NCBI GenBank assembly: GCA_005793345.1 | Contig: SXSU01000091.1 | Coordinates: 1 to 36,848, forward strand | Origin: Bdellovibrionales bacterium | GTDB taxonomy: Bacteria; Bdellovibrionota; Bdellovibrionia; Bdellovibrionales; Bdellovibrionaceae | DNA length: 36,848 nt | Direction of reading: 5' to 3' | Shown here: positions 27,362 to 35,898 of the stretch, piece by piece | Position numbering within the stretch: position 1 is the stretch's first letter | Layout of the letters: the number at the start of each line of letters is the position of its first letter | Notes under the pieces: model-generated | Database searches by the model: none | What the model was told of the DNA's origin: nothing | What the model saw: only the letters and a program-made list of their open reading frames with translations | Program-made: the position numbers and the translations under genes

Positions 27362-29017
27362 TTACTTAACAATTTCTCTACAAGTTCTAAACTGATTTAT
27401 TGATAATAAAGATTCGATAATAGATTTTCCATAATATTCGACGTCTCTCGATGTTGATAAAAATAAAAAATCTTTCTCTGGAAATTCTGATTTATAAAAA
27501 CTGACAACTTTTTGATTACAAACAATGTTCTTATCTAGAAACGTTGCCGAATCAACTTCTTCAAATTCACCTGTATAGATTAGAGATTTAAAACCTAAAA
27601 AACTAAGTTTCAATTCCTGGAATTTAACTTTATCTGAATTTTGATCTGATTGAAAAATCATTAAAAGCTGATCTCCAACATCTCCTTCACTTTTTGTGGT
27701 TAAAATTTTGTAATCATATCCATTTAACAAAAATACACTTTGTTCTTTTTTGAATCCAAGTTGAAATTTTTGCAATTGTAATTTAGTATCAGGATTATAA
27801 ATTAATTTTGTTTGTCTAATTACTGAATTATTAGATTTATTAATAAGTTTAAAAACAAAAGATTTCATTTTTTCTCCCAAAATATTTTCATCTTGGGATG
27901 TAAACTGAATAGAGCAAGATATTTTTATTTTTTTATCAGAACTTTTACATTCTTGAGAAAATGAGTTTGCATAAAAATATTTTTTTAAAATAAGTGCCAA
28001 TTGATCTGGTGTGATTTCAAAAGTATTATCCCAATGTCCATTTTCAAAATGGTAAGAGGCATAATCTTTTAATTCGAATAAAAAATTATGAAAACCATTT
28101 GCTAAAAAAATACCTTCAACTATTTTAGAGTTCGAATTCATAACATTTCTCATTAACCAAACTGTAACTCGCCTTATGTTTTCATAATCTTCTATTACTA
28201 ATTCCCTCTGACCTTCAAAACCTGTAACCATATCTTTTATGCTTTCTGGAAGGATTTTACAGTTTTCTCCTTCAGACAAGCCAGCCTTCATAAATAACTC
28301 ACAATATTCATCAAAACTCATTAATTTTAACATATATAAATTCATTACATATTCATGCATAATTAAATACGCTTGTGCTTCCAAAAGCTGCTCGTGGGAT
28401 GGCAATAGGTTTGCTTCGATTTCAAAATATTTTAGAAGTTCTGGTTTTAGTTCTTCAAAATATTTTTCATTGATCCAAATTTCATTTTGAGTTTGATATG
28501 CCAATTGTTCTGTGGGTTCCTTCAAAAAATCAAGACCTAAAATTTTATTTGATATTGGTTTAAAATCAACAGAAGTTATATACCAATTTTTTAATTTAAA
28601 TAATTCTTCAAAATCAACAGTCTTCTCAATTTTTTCAATACTTTTACCGGAAGTAAAATCTTTTTCTTCGTATTTTGTTTTATATAATTCAGTTAATTGA
28701 TCTATTATAGGTTTTAATCGCTTCTTATAACTTTCTAGTGTTGTAATATCTTTTGCTGAGTACTCAAAAACAACCCCGTTTACACCGTTCGCGCCACCTG
28801 TATCGCTAGTACCTTTGTCTGAAATTTCAGAACTTTGCATTAATTCAGACTTTGCTTGAAAGCTAAAAATTAGGGACAAAAAAAGTCCTCTCATTATAAT
28901 TTTTGTAAATAAATTTTTAACCGGCATTAACATGATTAGTCCTATTAACTTGTTTATTGAATCAAGAGCAAATATTGAGCCAGTATAAAAACTTATGCGA
29001 AATAAATTTCTTTTCAT
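27362..29017 (-). CDS. Large exported protein of unknown function
   Basis: Up to 551 residues. A hydrophobic segment at about 41-55, ending QAKS, looks like a signal peptide; what follows is a long, mostly helical acidic region (about 75-335) and a beta-rich C-terminal part. I recognise no family and no catalytic motif. Two starts have good SDs: ATG 29017 (GGAG five bases upstream) and ATG 28933 (AGGA six bases upstream); the second gives a normal signal peptide, the first a 28-residue extra N-terminus. It is divergent from the TIGR02147 gene, and exported proteins next to such regulators are common in Bdellovibrio-type genomes (general knowledge, not seen here). Confidence 0.6.
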   Translation of the reverse strand: MKRNLFRISFYTGSIFALDSINKLIGLIMLMPVKNLFTKIIMRGLFLSLIFSFQAKSELMQSSEISDKGTSDTGGANGVNGVVFEYSAKDITTLESYKKRLKPIIDQLTELYKTKYEEKDFTSGKSIEKIEKTVDFEELFKLKNWYITSVDFKPISNKILGLDFLKEPTEQLAYQTQNEIWINEKYFEELKPELLKYFEIEANLLPSHEQLLEAQAYLIMHEYVMNLYMLKLMSFDEYCELFMKAGLSEGENCKILPESIKDMVTGFEGQRELVIEDYENIRRVTVWLMRNVMNSNSKIVEGIFLANGFHNFLFELKDYASYHFENGHWDNTFEITPDQLALILKKYFYANSFSQECKSSDKKIKISCSIQFTSQDENILGEKMKSFVFKLINKSNNSVIRQTKLIYNPDTKLQLQKFQLGFKKEQSVFLLNGYDYKILTTKSEGDVGDQLLMIFQSDQNSDKVKFQELKLSFLGFKSLIYTGEFEEVDSATFLDKNIVCNQKVVSFYKSEFPEKDFLFLSTSRDVEYYGKSIIESLLSINQFRTCREIVK

Positions 29018-29146
29018 AAAATCTCCATTATATATTGTTTTTTAAATTAAACTTGCGGTCTATTTTTAACAAAAGTCTAGACAGAGATCCAGAATCTTAT
29101 AGTAAATAGTAACATTTAAAGTTTACTAATAGTAAAATAATTAAAT

Positions 29147-29953
29147 ATGAACTCTATTTATGAATTTACTAATTTCAGAGATTTTTTAAACAGTTGGCTA
29201 AATTCAAAACCAAATGGAGGCCACGGCCTCAGAGCTAAACTAGCAACTGCAAGTAATGTCAGCTCAACAATGATGAGTCAGATTTTAACAGGAGCTAAAA
29301 CTCTAACCTTGGATCAAGGCTCAGAATTAGCAGATTATTTAGGATTAAATGAAAATGAAACAGATTACTTTTTTTTACTTATAGAATTAGATCGCGCGGC
29401 AAATTATAAATTAGAGCAAAAATTAAAAAGACGAATTAAATTTCTTCAAAATGAAGCTACAAAATTATCCAAAAGAATCCAATATAATTTAGAGTTAAGC
29501 GATGCCCAAAAGGCAATTTATTATTCCAGTTGGATATATGCTGGAATTCGAAATCTAATTGCTACAGGAGAATTTTTAGATGCCAAATCTATTAGTGAAA
29601 GATTATGTCTACCCTTTACTGTTGTAAATTCAGCCTTAGATTTTTTGATCAAAAACGATATTTGTAAAGTCACAGGAAAAAAAATAGTTTCAGGTCCAGC
29701 ACATATTCACATAGGTTCAAATTCACAACTAGTAAGTCGACATCATCAAAATTGGAGATTAAGAGGATTTACTATTATGGATAATTATAATGAATCGAAT
29801 TTATTTTTTACATCACCAATGTCTCTAAGTCAAAAAGCAGCAGAAGAAATAAGACGTATGCTACCTTCAATGATTGAGAAGATAAGAAATATTTCCTCAC
29901 CCTCTGAGTCTGAAAAAGTTTATTGTTTAAATTTAGATTGGTTTGAATATTAA
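29147..29953 (+). CDS. TIGR02147/DUF4423-family regulator
   Basis: 268 residues. The N-terminal helix-turn-helix (about 24-60, SSTMMSQILTGAKTLTLDQGSELADYLGL) is followed by the family core NETDYFFLLIELDRAANY and a DUF4423-type C-terminal domain. Start ATG 29147; the protein begins with SIYEFTNFRDFLNSWL, as family members usually do. TIGR02147 proteins are found chiefly in Fibrobacter and Bdellovibrio-type genomes and are thought to be transcription factors. It is divergent from the large exported protein at 27362, which is a possible target. Confidence 0.85.
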   Translation: MNSIYEFTNFRDFLNSWLNSKPNGGHGLRAKLATASNVSSTMMSQILTGAKTLTLDQGSELADYLGLNENETDYFFLLIELDRAANYKLEQKLKRRIKFLQNEATKLSKRIQYNLELSDAQKAIYYSSWIYAGIRNLIATGEFLDAKSISERLCLPFTVVNSALDFLIKNDICKVTGKKIVSGPAHIHIGSNSQLVSRHHQNWRLRGFTIMDNYNESNLFFTSPMSLSQKAAEEIRRMLPSMIEKIRNISSPSESEKVYCLNLDWFEY

Positions 29954-29976
29954 AAATCGATCTATTTTGGTAAATT

Positions 29977-30339
29977 CTAAACCTTAATCATATAAATGCC
30001 AACTTGTACTAACTGATCCTGATTTTCATCAGATTGAAGCCATCCAATAAGCTCATCTTGAAATAGTCTTATCTTTTTTTGTAATTCTGGTATTTTACTT
30101 TTTTGAATTGGAATATTTAATAAACTTAATTCATTTTCAAATTGAGATTGCGATTCAATTTTTTTAGCCCATAATTTTAAAGTATGGGCATGACATCGAT
30201 TTATAAGATGCTCGCGAAATACACCATCACTTGAATCTAAAACAGGTTCTTTTTGCATCCATTTTCTGTTTTTACTTTTTTCTATAAAGCCTAACTTAAC
30301 AAGTAACTCTAAAGACTATATAAGTCTTGAAACAACTCG
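29977..30339 (-). pseudogene. Decayed TIGR02147/DUF4423 gene, C-terminal part
   Basis: From 30258 to 29977 the frame is open and encodes 93 residues ending FQDELIGWLQSDE...LVQVGIYMIKV, the C-terminal half of DUF4423 with the usual LxxxIRxFQDEL pattern. The same frame continues upstream as SLELLVKLGFIEKSKNRKW, as in intact relatives, but meets TAG at 30316-30318 and TGA at 30340-30342, and no intact HTH is found. It is therefore a relic or a truncated gene. It is convergent with the intact TIGR02147 gene, 23 nt away. Confidence 0.7.
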
Positions 30340-30494
30340 TCATGAAAAATGTCTACTATTTGAATTTTATTAAATTAAAAGTGTAGACTTCAGTGATTAG
30401 TTAATTTTACATATTATTTTTTTAGTTCAACTTTTTTAGTACAACTTAGTTGATTTATAAAATTTAAACTTTAGTTTGTGTTTTCGCAATTCAG

Positions 30495-30511
30495 TGTGAA
30501 CATTATTCACA
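30495..30511. promoter_or_regulatory. Operator-like inverted repeat upstream of trxB
   Basis: TGTGAA-CATTA-TTCACA, a perfect 6-bp inverted repeat about 90 nt before the trxB start. The arms resemble a CRP site, but the spacing is one base off that consensus, so the regulator is unknown. Confidence 0.35.
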
Positions 30512-30599
30512 TTAAAAAATACAATTAATAATTGTTCGCGATTCAATCCAATTAAAGTTAATTAATTGTTTTTTATATTACCTTTACCTAGGAGTTAAA

Positions 30600-31571
30600 A
30601 TGTCGACATCACCTTTATCAACAAATACTTCAACTACAAATAATATTGAAAATGTCATTATTATTGGATCTGGGCCTGCAGGCCTTACCGCTGCCGTGTA
30701 CGCAGCTCGCGCTCGTCTTTCACCTCTTATGATTGAAGGTGAGGAATCAGGTGGACAACTTATGCTCACCACGGAAGTTGAAAATTATCCTGGATTTGAA
30801 CACGGAATTACTGGACCTGATTTGATCACGGTAATGCGCAAACAGGCTGAACGTTTTGGTACAAAATTTATTACTCGAAATGTAACAAAAGTTGATTTTA
30901 GTTCACGTCCTTTTAAAGTTTATGTTGGTCAACAAATGTATCAGGCTCAATCAATCATTATTTCAACTGGTGCAAGTGCAAAATATTTAGGTTTACCTTC
31001 AGAAAAAGAATATATGAACAAGGGAGTCTCTGCTTGCGCAACTTGCGATGGTGCTTTTTTTAGGGACCAAGAAGTGGGCGTTGTTGGGGGCGGTGATACT
31101 GCAATGGAAGAGGCTCAATTTCTTACTCGCTTTGCAAAAAAGGTTTACTTGATCCATAGAAAGGATTCATTTAGAGCTTCAAAAATTATGAGTGATCGAG
31201 TTTTAAAGCACCCAAAAATTGAAGTTTTATATAATAAAGAAGTTATTGAAGTTTTGGGTGATGGTAAAACTGTAAACAAACTTAAACTTAAAGACACAGT
31301 TAATGGAGAAATCCAAGAAAAATCGATGCAAGGTTTATTTTTAGCAATTGGTCACAAACCAAATACAGACCTTTTCAAAGGGCAAATTACATTGCATGAT
31401 AATGGATATATCAAGACTCAACCGGGAACTTCATATACTAATATTCCGGGAGTGTTTGCAGCTGGTGATGTACAAGATTTTGTTTATCGCCAAGCTATTA
31501 CAGCAGCAGGATCAGGATGTACTGCTGCTCTTGATTGCGAAAGATGGTTAGAAAAAGAAGGGAGCCATTGA
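30600..31571 (+). CDS. trxB: Thioredoxin-disulfide reductase
   Basis: 323 residues. FAD-binding GSGPAG (23-28), the redox-active CATC pair (Cys146, Cys149), the NADPH motif GGGDTA (163-168) and the final AAGDVQDFVYRQ are all canonical. It reduces thioredoxin with NADPH in the cytoplasm. The N-terminus has about 15 extra Ser/Thr-rich residues. AGGAG lies just before the ATG. The last base of its stop is the first base of the response-regulator ATG, so the two are coupled. Confidence 0.97.
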   Translation: MSTSPLSTNTSTTNNIENVIIIGSGPAGLTAAVYAARARLSPLMIEGEESGGQLMLTTEVENYPGFEHGITGPDLITVMRKQAERFGTKFITRNVTKVDFSSRPFKVYVGQQMYQAQSIIISTGASAKYLGLPSEKEYMNKGVSACATCDGAFFRDQEVGVVGGGDTAMEEAQFLTRFAKKVYLIHRKDSFRASKIMSDRVLKHPKIEVLYNKEVIEVLGDGKTVNKLKLKDTVNGEIQEKSMQGLFLAIGHKPNTDLFKGQITLHDNGYIKTQPGTSYTNIPGVFAAGDVQDFVYRQAITAAGSGCTAALDCERWLEKEGSH

Positions 31572-32065
31572 TGCAAAAAAAAATACGAACCAAGGATCTG
31601 GTTGAAAAAATTGAAAAGCTATCAAGGAGTAAGATGGCAACTCAGACTATAGTCGAGTTGAATCAATTTAGAGAACTTAAAAAAAAGCTGGAACCCAAAG
31701 TTGTTCTTGTCGTTGAAGACGATGAGGCTATGCGATCAGCAATGAAAAAAATCTTAGAGTCACTTGGTCACGTAGTTAAAGTGGCCAGTGATGCCACCCA
31801 ACTGAGTACTGTCTTAGATGATAACCCCATCGATTTGATTATTTTAGATATAGGTCTTCCCTGGGTTGATGGTTTTGAATTAGGACAATTACTAAAAGAA
31901 CATCAAGATCTAAAAAAAATCCCTCTCATTTATGTATCTGGCCAGTTTACAGAAATTGACATGAAAAAGGCTTTTGAAATAGGAGCAGAGGAATTTATTA
32001 AAAAACCTTTCGATTTAAATAAATTCAAAACAATAGTTGAGACTCAATTAAAAGGAACTAATTGA
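31571..32065 (+). CDS. Single-domain response regulator with N-terminal extension
   Basis: 164 residues starting at ATG 31571 (TGATG overlap with trxB, GGGAG upstream); the longer frame from 31535 would lie in trxB. About 42 charged residues precede a CheY-like receiver: acidic pair Asp50 and Asp51, phosphoacceptor Asp93 (LDIGLP), Ser123 and Lys145 (KKP). No output domain follows, so it may act by protein contact. The coupling to trxB is unusual, and no kinase is present in the window. Confidence 0.85.
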   Translation: MQKKIRTKDLVEKIEKLSRSKMATQTIVELNQFRELKKKLEPKVVLVVEDDEAMRSAMKKILESLGHVVKVASDATQLSTVLDDNPIDLIILDIGLPWVDGFELGQLLKEHQDLKKIPLIYVSGQFTEIDMKKAFEIGAEEFIKKPFDLNKFKTIVETQLKGTN

Positions 32066-32100
32066 CATAAAAGAATTTACAAAAAAGGAATTATAAAAAT

Positions 32101-33321
32101 ATGAAGGATAATAAAATCTCATCAGCTTTGTTTTTTTCAATTTCAATTTTCATTTCTACACTTTGTGTATCTTTGCTAATAAATTCTTGCACTAAGAAGA
32201 AAGAAGACTCCACAAAAGACTCTGGTTATTCTGGAATTGCAGCACAAGCTTTAACTGATATAAACACTGTTGAAGAAAACTACACTCCAGATTCTTTAAA
32301 ATCAAATTCAACTGCAGCTACTGCCTCATTAAAAAATTTCTCTTCAACAAATGTTTGTGCTGATTATGATTTATTTTCTTGCCAACCAATTTTAGTAAAA
32401 CTGTATATTGACATTGGAAAACAATATCTTGGATTGATGAATAAGCTATTAGCCGGACTTTCTGTTTTAATTCAAAATGTTGAAGATGGTAAGAGCGGAA
32501 CGATAACGAGTTCTGACTTAACAGTAGATTATTCTAAAACAAGTGCTAGTGTATTTTCAATCTTGGGTAAAAATACTTCAAGCTCACAAAGCTATATTTA
32601 TTTTTCAAGCAATACTAATAATTATCAGTTGAGTATGGATTTTTCTCAAATTCCCACTTCACAGAGAAAAGCTGATACACCTAATCAAGGTAAAATAGAT
32701 GTAACACTCTCTTATACAGATCCTACTCACTGGTTAATTACAATTACTGGAGTAGGCTTTGAATGTAATGATGATAATCCAACAGCTCCATCTCAACTTA
32801 AAATTGTAATGCATATGAATGATCAACTTTGGATTGGAAAATCAATGCTCTATAATGGACATTGGATAATGACAGATAATTCTTCTCCCACATGTGCAAC
32901 CACTGAGTCCGATGATATTAGTGCAAACATTTATACCGAATATATTGCAGATAAAGTTGCTGCGAAATCCAATGTTTATTTAATGAAACGCAATGTAGGT
33001 ACAAGCGATTTTCCATCTCAATCTAACTATTATGCTTTAAATAATATTTGTAATAGTTATAGTACAAATATCGCCTCAAAAGGGGGAAACGCAGTAACTT
33101 GCGATGTGGTCGCAAATATTTGGACAAGTAATAAAATTGCGACTTATCAAAACCCTTTTTGCTCAACAGCAGCAGACAGCACAACAGCACTTTGGAATAA
33201 CACTTGCTCTGAAACATCTACACAAGTCAGCACCGCAAGTTTTGATGATACTCAGGTGCAATGGGTTTCACCAAATACATTTTATAGCAATACGACTATA
33301 ACTTTACCTGCTGCTTTATAA
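32101..33321 (+). CDS. Putative lipoprotein, unknown function
   Basis: 406 residues. The N-terminus (hydrophobic about 8-26) ends in LLINSC with Cys30, a plausible lipobox despite Asn at position -2. The mature part is Ser/Thr/Asn-rich, with few charged residues and several cysteines (about 113-125, 225, 263, 333-365). No known domain is recognised. It lies 35 nt after the response regulator on the same strand, with AAGGA upstream, and is probably co-transcribed. Confidence 0.55.
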   Translation: MKDNKISSALFFSISIFISTLCVSLLINSCTKKKEDSTKDSGYSGIAAQALTDINTVEENYTPDSLKSNSTAATASLKNFSSTNVCADYDLFSCQPILVKLYIDIGKQYLGLMNKLLAGLSVLIQNVEDGKSGTITSSDLTVDYSKTSASVFSILGKNTSSSQSYIYFSSNTNNYQLSMDFSQIPTSQRKADTPNQGKIDVTLSYTDPTHWLITITGVGFECNDDNPTAPSQLKIVMHMNDQLWIGKSMLYNGHWIMTDNSSPTCATTESDDISANIYTEYIADKVAAKSNVYLMKRNVGTSDFPSQSNYYALNNICNSYSTNIASKGGNAVTCDVVANIWTSNKIATYQNPFCSTAADSTTALWNNTCSETSTQVSTASFDDTQVQWVSPNTFYSNTTITLPAAL

Positions 33322-33386
33322 TATTAAGTTATAAAAGTATAAACTTTATTTAATACACAAATATTTTTTAAATTTGAGTTGCATGC

Positions 33387-33415
33387 CTTGGGGTGTTTAA
33401 AAAAATTACCCCGAG
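33387..33415 (+). other. Hairpin-forming inverted repeat
   Basis: CTTGGGGT (33387-33394) and ACCCCGAG (33408-33415) form an 8-bp stem with one G-T pair and a 13-nt A-rich loop. It follows the lipoprotein gene; without a T run it is not a classic terminator. Confidence 0.5.
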
Positions 33416-33429
33416 TCTACAAAAAATTG

Positions 33430-33552
33430 ATATTCAGCAACAACTATTCAATAATTATTAATAATTTATAATAAATTATTAATAATAAAATAATAAAATA
33501 ATAATAAAAATGTTATTTTTAAATTATTAAATTTTAATTATTATTTAATAAC
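33430..33552. other. Extremely AT-rich tract
   Basis: Nearly pure A/T sequence of AATAAT-type units and small palindromes between the lipoprotein and terC genes, which converge here. It looks like a low-complexity spacer; no origin or terminator is evident. Confidence 0.6.
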
Positions 33553-33554
33553 TC

Positions 33555-34301
33555 TTATTCAGCAATTCTTTCTCGTAATTTGACATGGTCATCATTTTGA
33601 GATTTTTTTCGAAACTTAATATTAAGCATCTCAACGAAGATTGAAAAACCCATTGCAAAGTAAACGTATCCTTTAGCGATGTGACCATCAAATGATTCAA
33701 CTACAAGTGTAAGTCCAATCATTAGTAAAAATGAAAGAGCCAATATTTTAATGGTAGGATGAGCTTCAACAAAATCTCCAATTGATTTAGCAGCAAAAAT
33801 CATAACTAGAGTTGAGAATATAACTGCGGCAATCATGATTCTCACATCACTTACCATCCCTACTGCAGTAATTACTGAATCCAATGAAAACACTATATCA
33901 AGTATTAAGATTTGAAAAATAATTGCCCCAAGACTTGGTTTTACTGACTTAGACTGACTACCATCCTCACCTTCTAATTTATGATGAATCTCAAGTGTAG
34001 ATTTTAATATTAAAAATAAACCCCCTATTAATAATATTAAATCACGTCCGGAAATTTCATTATTAAAGAGAGTGAAAATTGGTTCCGTCAAAGTTATAAT
34101 CCAACTTAACGACAACAAAAGTAATATTCTAGTAAAGACTGCTAAACTTAATCCTATGGTACGCGCTTTACCTTGTTCTGACTTATGCAATTTACCTGAC
34201 ATAATTGAGATAAAAATTATATTATCAATTCCAAGTACAAGTTCTAATAAAAATAATGTGAAAAAAGCTATAATAAGTTCTGCAGTAAATAATGACTCCA
34301 T
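33555..34301 (-). CDS. TerC-family integral membrane protein
   Basis: 248 residues with about seven membrane helices. The family signatures are LELVLGIDNIIF (Glu20 and Asp26) and DIVFSLDSV (Asp135 and Asp141), in two related halves. TerC/Alx-type proteins handle metal ions, often manganese, or tellurite resistance. GGAG four bases before the ATG. The upstream gap contains palindromic elements C and D; no yybP-ykoY riboswitch signature could be seen. Confidence 0.9.
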   Translation of the reverse strand: MESLFTAELIIAFFTLFLLELVLGIDNIIFISIMSGKLHKSEQGKARTIGLSLAVFTRILLLLSLSWIITLTEPIFTLFNNEISGRDLILLIGGLFLILKSTLEIHHKLEGEDGSQSKSVKPSLGAIIFQILILDIVFSLDSVITAVGMVSDVRIMIAAVIFSTLVMIFAAKSIGDFVEAHPTIKILALSFLLMIGLTLVVESFDGHIAKGYVYFAMGFSIFVEMLNIKFRKKSQNDDHVKLRERIAE

Positions 34302-34349
34302 AAATCTCCGTTTATATAAATTTTAAAATTAAAATTTAAAATAACAACT

Positions 34350-34401
34350 TTTGATTAAGCCTGATCTCTTGTGCGATTTTATCAGAAACAATCAAAAACA
34401 G
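34350..34401. repeat. Palindromic repeat element, copy C
   Basis: GATTAAGCCTGAT (34353-34365) and ATCAGAAACAATC (34381-34393) flank a GCGATTTT centre, the reverse complement of the AATCGC core of copies A and B. It lies just upstream of terC. Confidence 0.6.
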
Positions 34402-34462
34402 TTAGTTTTTATAGTTAATAGAGATTTTATAGATTAATTGAATAAAAGAAAATCGTTTTTTA

Positions 34463-34540
34463 CGATCATGCTTAATATAAATTACTACTCATGATTAAGT
34501 ATGATCGCTTTTTGTTTATATCATACTTAACAATAAGCAG
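34463..34540. repeat. Palindromic repeat element, copy D, three related half-sites
   Basis: CGATCATGCTTAAT (34463-34476), ATTAAGTATGATCG (34494-34507) and a third half-site in the arm at 34520-34540 are mutually related. The first two pair at 13 of 14 positions. The arms 34485-34505 and 34520-34540 pair at 17 of 21 positions, so two hairpins compete for the middle half-site. The outer end CTACTCATGATTAAG resembles the arms of copies A and B. Confidence 0.65.
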
Positions 34541-34608
34541 TGATTTTGAATAACTCCGTATTATAAAAATACAAACCAAAGTTTGCATTTTTATACTAAA
34601 AAAATATA

Positions 34609-35244
34609 TTATTTAGCACACACTGGGACATCTACTCCTGAAGATAACTCACCACTCTCATCATTCGATGATGATGCATTGACGACAGATGGATCAGATA
34701 AAATCTTTCTAAGTGCCGCAGTTGTGTTTTCAGAATAATCATTTTCATTAACAGTTGAACCAACAAATTTACATTCATCATTTTCGACAGAATAAATGTC
34801 ATACCACTGGTTAGATACAGAAAAATTCACAATAATAAACTTTTTCAAAATTTCTGAATAATAGATATCACCCGACAAATTCAACTCAATTTTTTTATCA
34901 AAACTACAAACTGTAGTATATTCTCCATTTTTTTTAATTTCGACTTTTAGTTTTCCTTCAGGAGATTCTAATATGGTGTCAGTTCTTGAAAATCGTGCGT
35001 TACTTTTCTCTGTAACAACTTCAGCAGGTAAGTTTACCTTTTCATCTCCAAAATAACCTTTACTTGCTATTTCTGGTTTACAATAAAATTCTGAGTTAAC
35101 AGAACTTAAACTTACAGAAATTGGAGAGTCTTTAGTTTCTGCATGAGCTATTGTCATAGAAGTTAAGGTTCCAAGAAAAATATGAACTCCAAGTACTACT
35201 TTTTTTAAGTTTGTATTTTTTAATTCATTTAATTTTAATTTCAC
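34609..35244 (-). CDS. Small exported protein, unknown function
   Basis: 211 residues with a signal peptide (about 1-35, cut after AHA). The mature part is beta-rich and acidic, with cysteines at about 54, 118, 157 and 209. No domain recognised. It starts with GTG at 35244, with AGGAG six bases upstream. It is monocistronic, with about 300 bp of AT-rich DNA before terC and about 420 bp behind it. Confidence 0.6.
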   Translation of the reverse strand: MKLKLNELKNTNLKKVVLGVHIFLGTLTSMTIAHAETKDSPISVSLSSVNSEFYCKPEIASKGYFGDEKVNLPAEVVTEKSNARFSRTDTILESPEGKLKVEIKKNGEYTTVCSFDKKIELNLSGDIYYSEILKKFIIVNFSVSNQWYDIYSVENDECKFVGSTVNENDYSENTTAALRKILSDPSVVNASSSNDESGELSSGVDVPVCAK

Positions 35245-35593
35245 AATTCACTCCTATTAGTAATTTCAAAGTAATTTAATTTTATTATTCTAATTTAATA
35301 TGTTTTATAATAATTTATTTTAACTAAAATTATTCTAGTTAAGTTTATTTTTTATTGAGTTTAAAATACTAATAAATTAATAAATTTATAAACTTATCAT
35401 ACTAAATATTATTAAAACTCTTAATAAGTGTTAATGATTATAATTCAGATACTTGTATTTATCCACAGGGTTAGAAATTAAGTTATTTTATGTAAACGAA
35501 ATGGTCAGCTTAATTAGACAATTACTATACCTAACCTCTACCATTTGAAATTTCTTATAGAATAAAACGTTTTTAACAAGAAATGATTGCGTT
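35245..35593. other. AT-rich gap between exported protein and tRNA-His promoter
   Basis: About 350 bp with very low GC (5 of 60 bases at 35281-35340). No coding frame or strong structure is seen apart from a small TTAACTA/TAGTTAA inverted repeat near 35319-35341. Confidence 0.6.
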
Positions 35594-35633
35594 TTGTCAA
35601 ATTTCACTATTGATTTTATAAAATTAGTGAAAT
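35594..35633 (+). promoter_or_regulatory. tRNA-His promoter with overlapping inverted repeat
   Basis: TTGTCA (35594-35599) and TATAAA (35617-35622) are 17 nt apart, placing transcription start about 35 nt before the tRNA. A perfect 9-bp inverted repeat, ATTTCACTA (35601-35609) and TAGTGAAAT (35625-35633), brackets the -10 box and could be an operator. Confidence 0.65.
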
Positions 35634-35663
35634 ATAAACTTTTGTTCAATTGATTTATAATGT

Positions 35664-35740
35664 GGTGGCCGTAGCTCAGTTGGTAGAGCATCGGATTGTG
35701 ATTCCGAGTGTCGCGGGTTCAAGCCCCGTCGGTCACCCCA
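35664..35740 (+). tRNA. tRNA-His (anticodon GTG)
   Basis: Complete cloverleaf. The anticodon GTG is at 35698-35700 in a 7-nt loop closed by TCGGA/TCCGA. The extra G at -1 (35664) faces C73, the hallmark of tRNA-His. The D arm (GTAGCTCAGTTGGTAGAGC) and T loop (TTCAAGC) are standard, and CCA is encoded at 35738-35740. Confidence 0.97.
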
Positions 35741-35898
35741 ATTTTTCCCCGCGAAAAGTTGGTTCAAAAAAGGTACAAGTCTAAAAACAAATAATCCTAA
35801 ATAGTTGAAAACACGTAAATCGAAAGAGCGATTGCGGATCTTTATTTCATGAAATTTCAGCAGATTTCCCAGCTTGATGACAGATGATGACACGTTTG

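Noticed and set aside
30495..30511. CRP binding site
   Set aside because: The TGTGA and TCACA arms are one base too far apart for the usual 16-bp core; kept only as an unassigned inverted repeat.
34302..34608. Manganese (yybP-ykoY) riboswitch upstream of terC
   Set aside because: No GGGGAGTA-type core was found, only palindromic repeats.
35655..35662. TATAAT just before the tRNA as its -10 box
   Set aside because: It ends 2 nt before the tRNA, too close; the TTGTCA-17-TATAAA promoter upstream fits better.
35624..35893. Minus-strand ORF covering tRNA-His (GLNPRHSESQSD type product)
   Set aside because: It is the antisense translation of a tRNA, a well-known false ORF.
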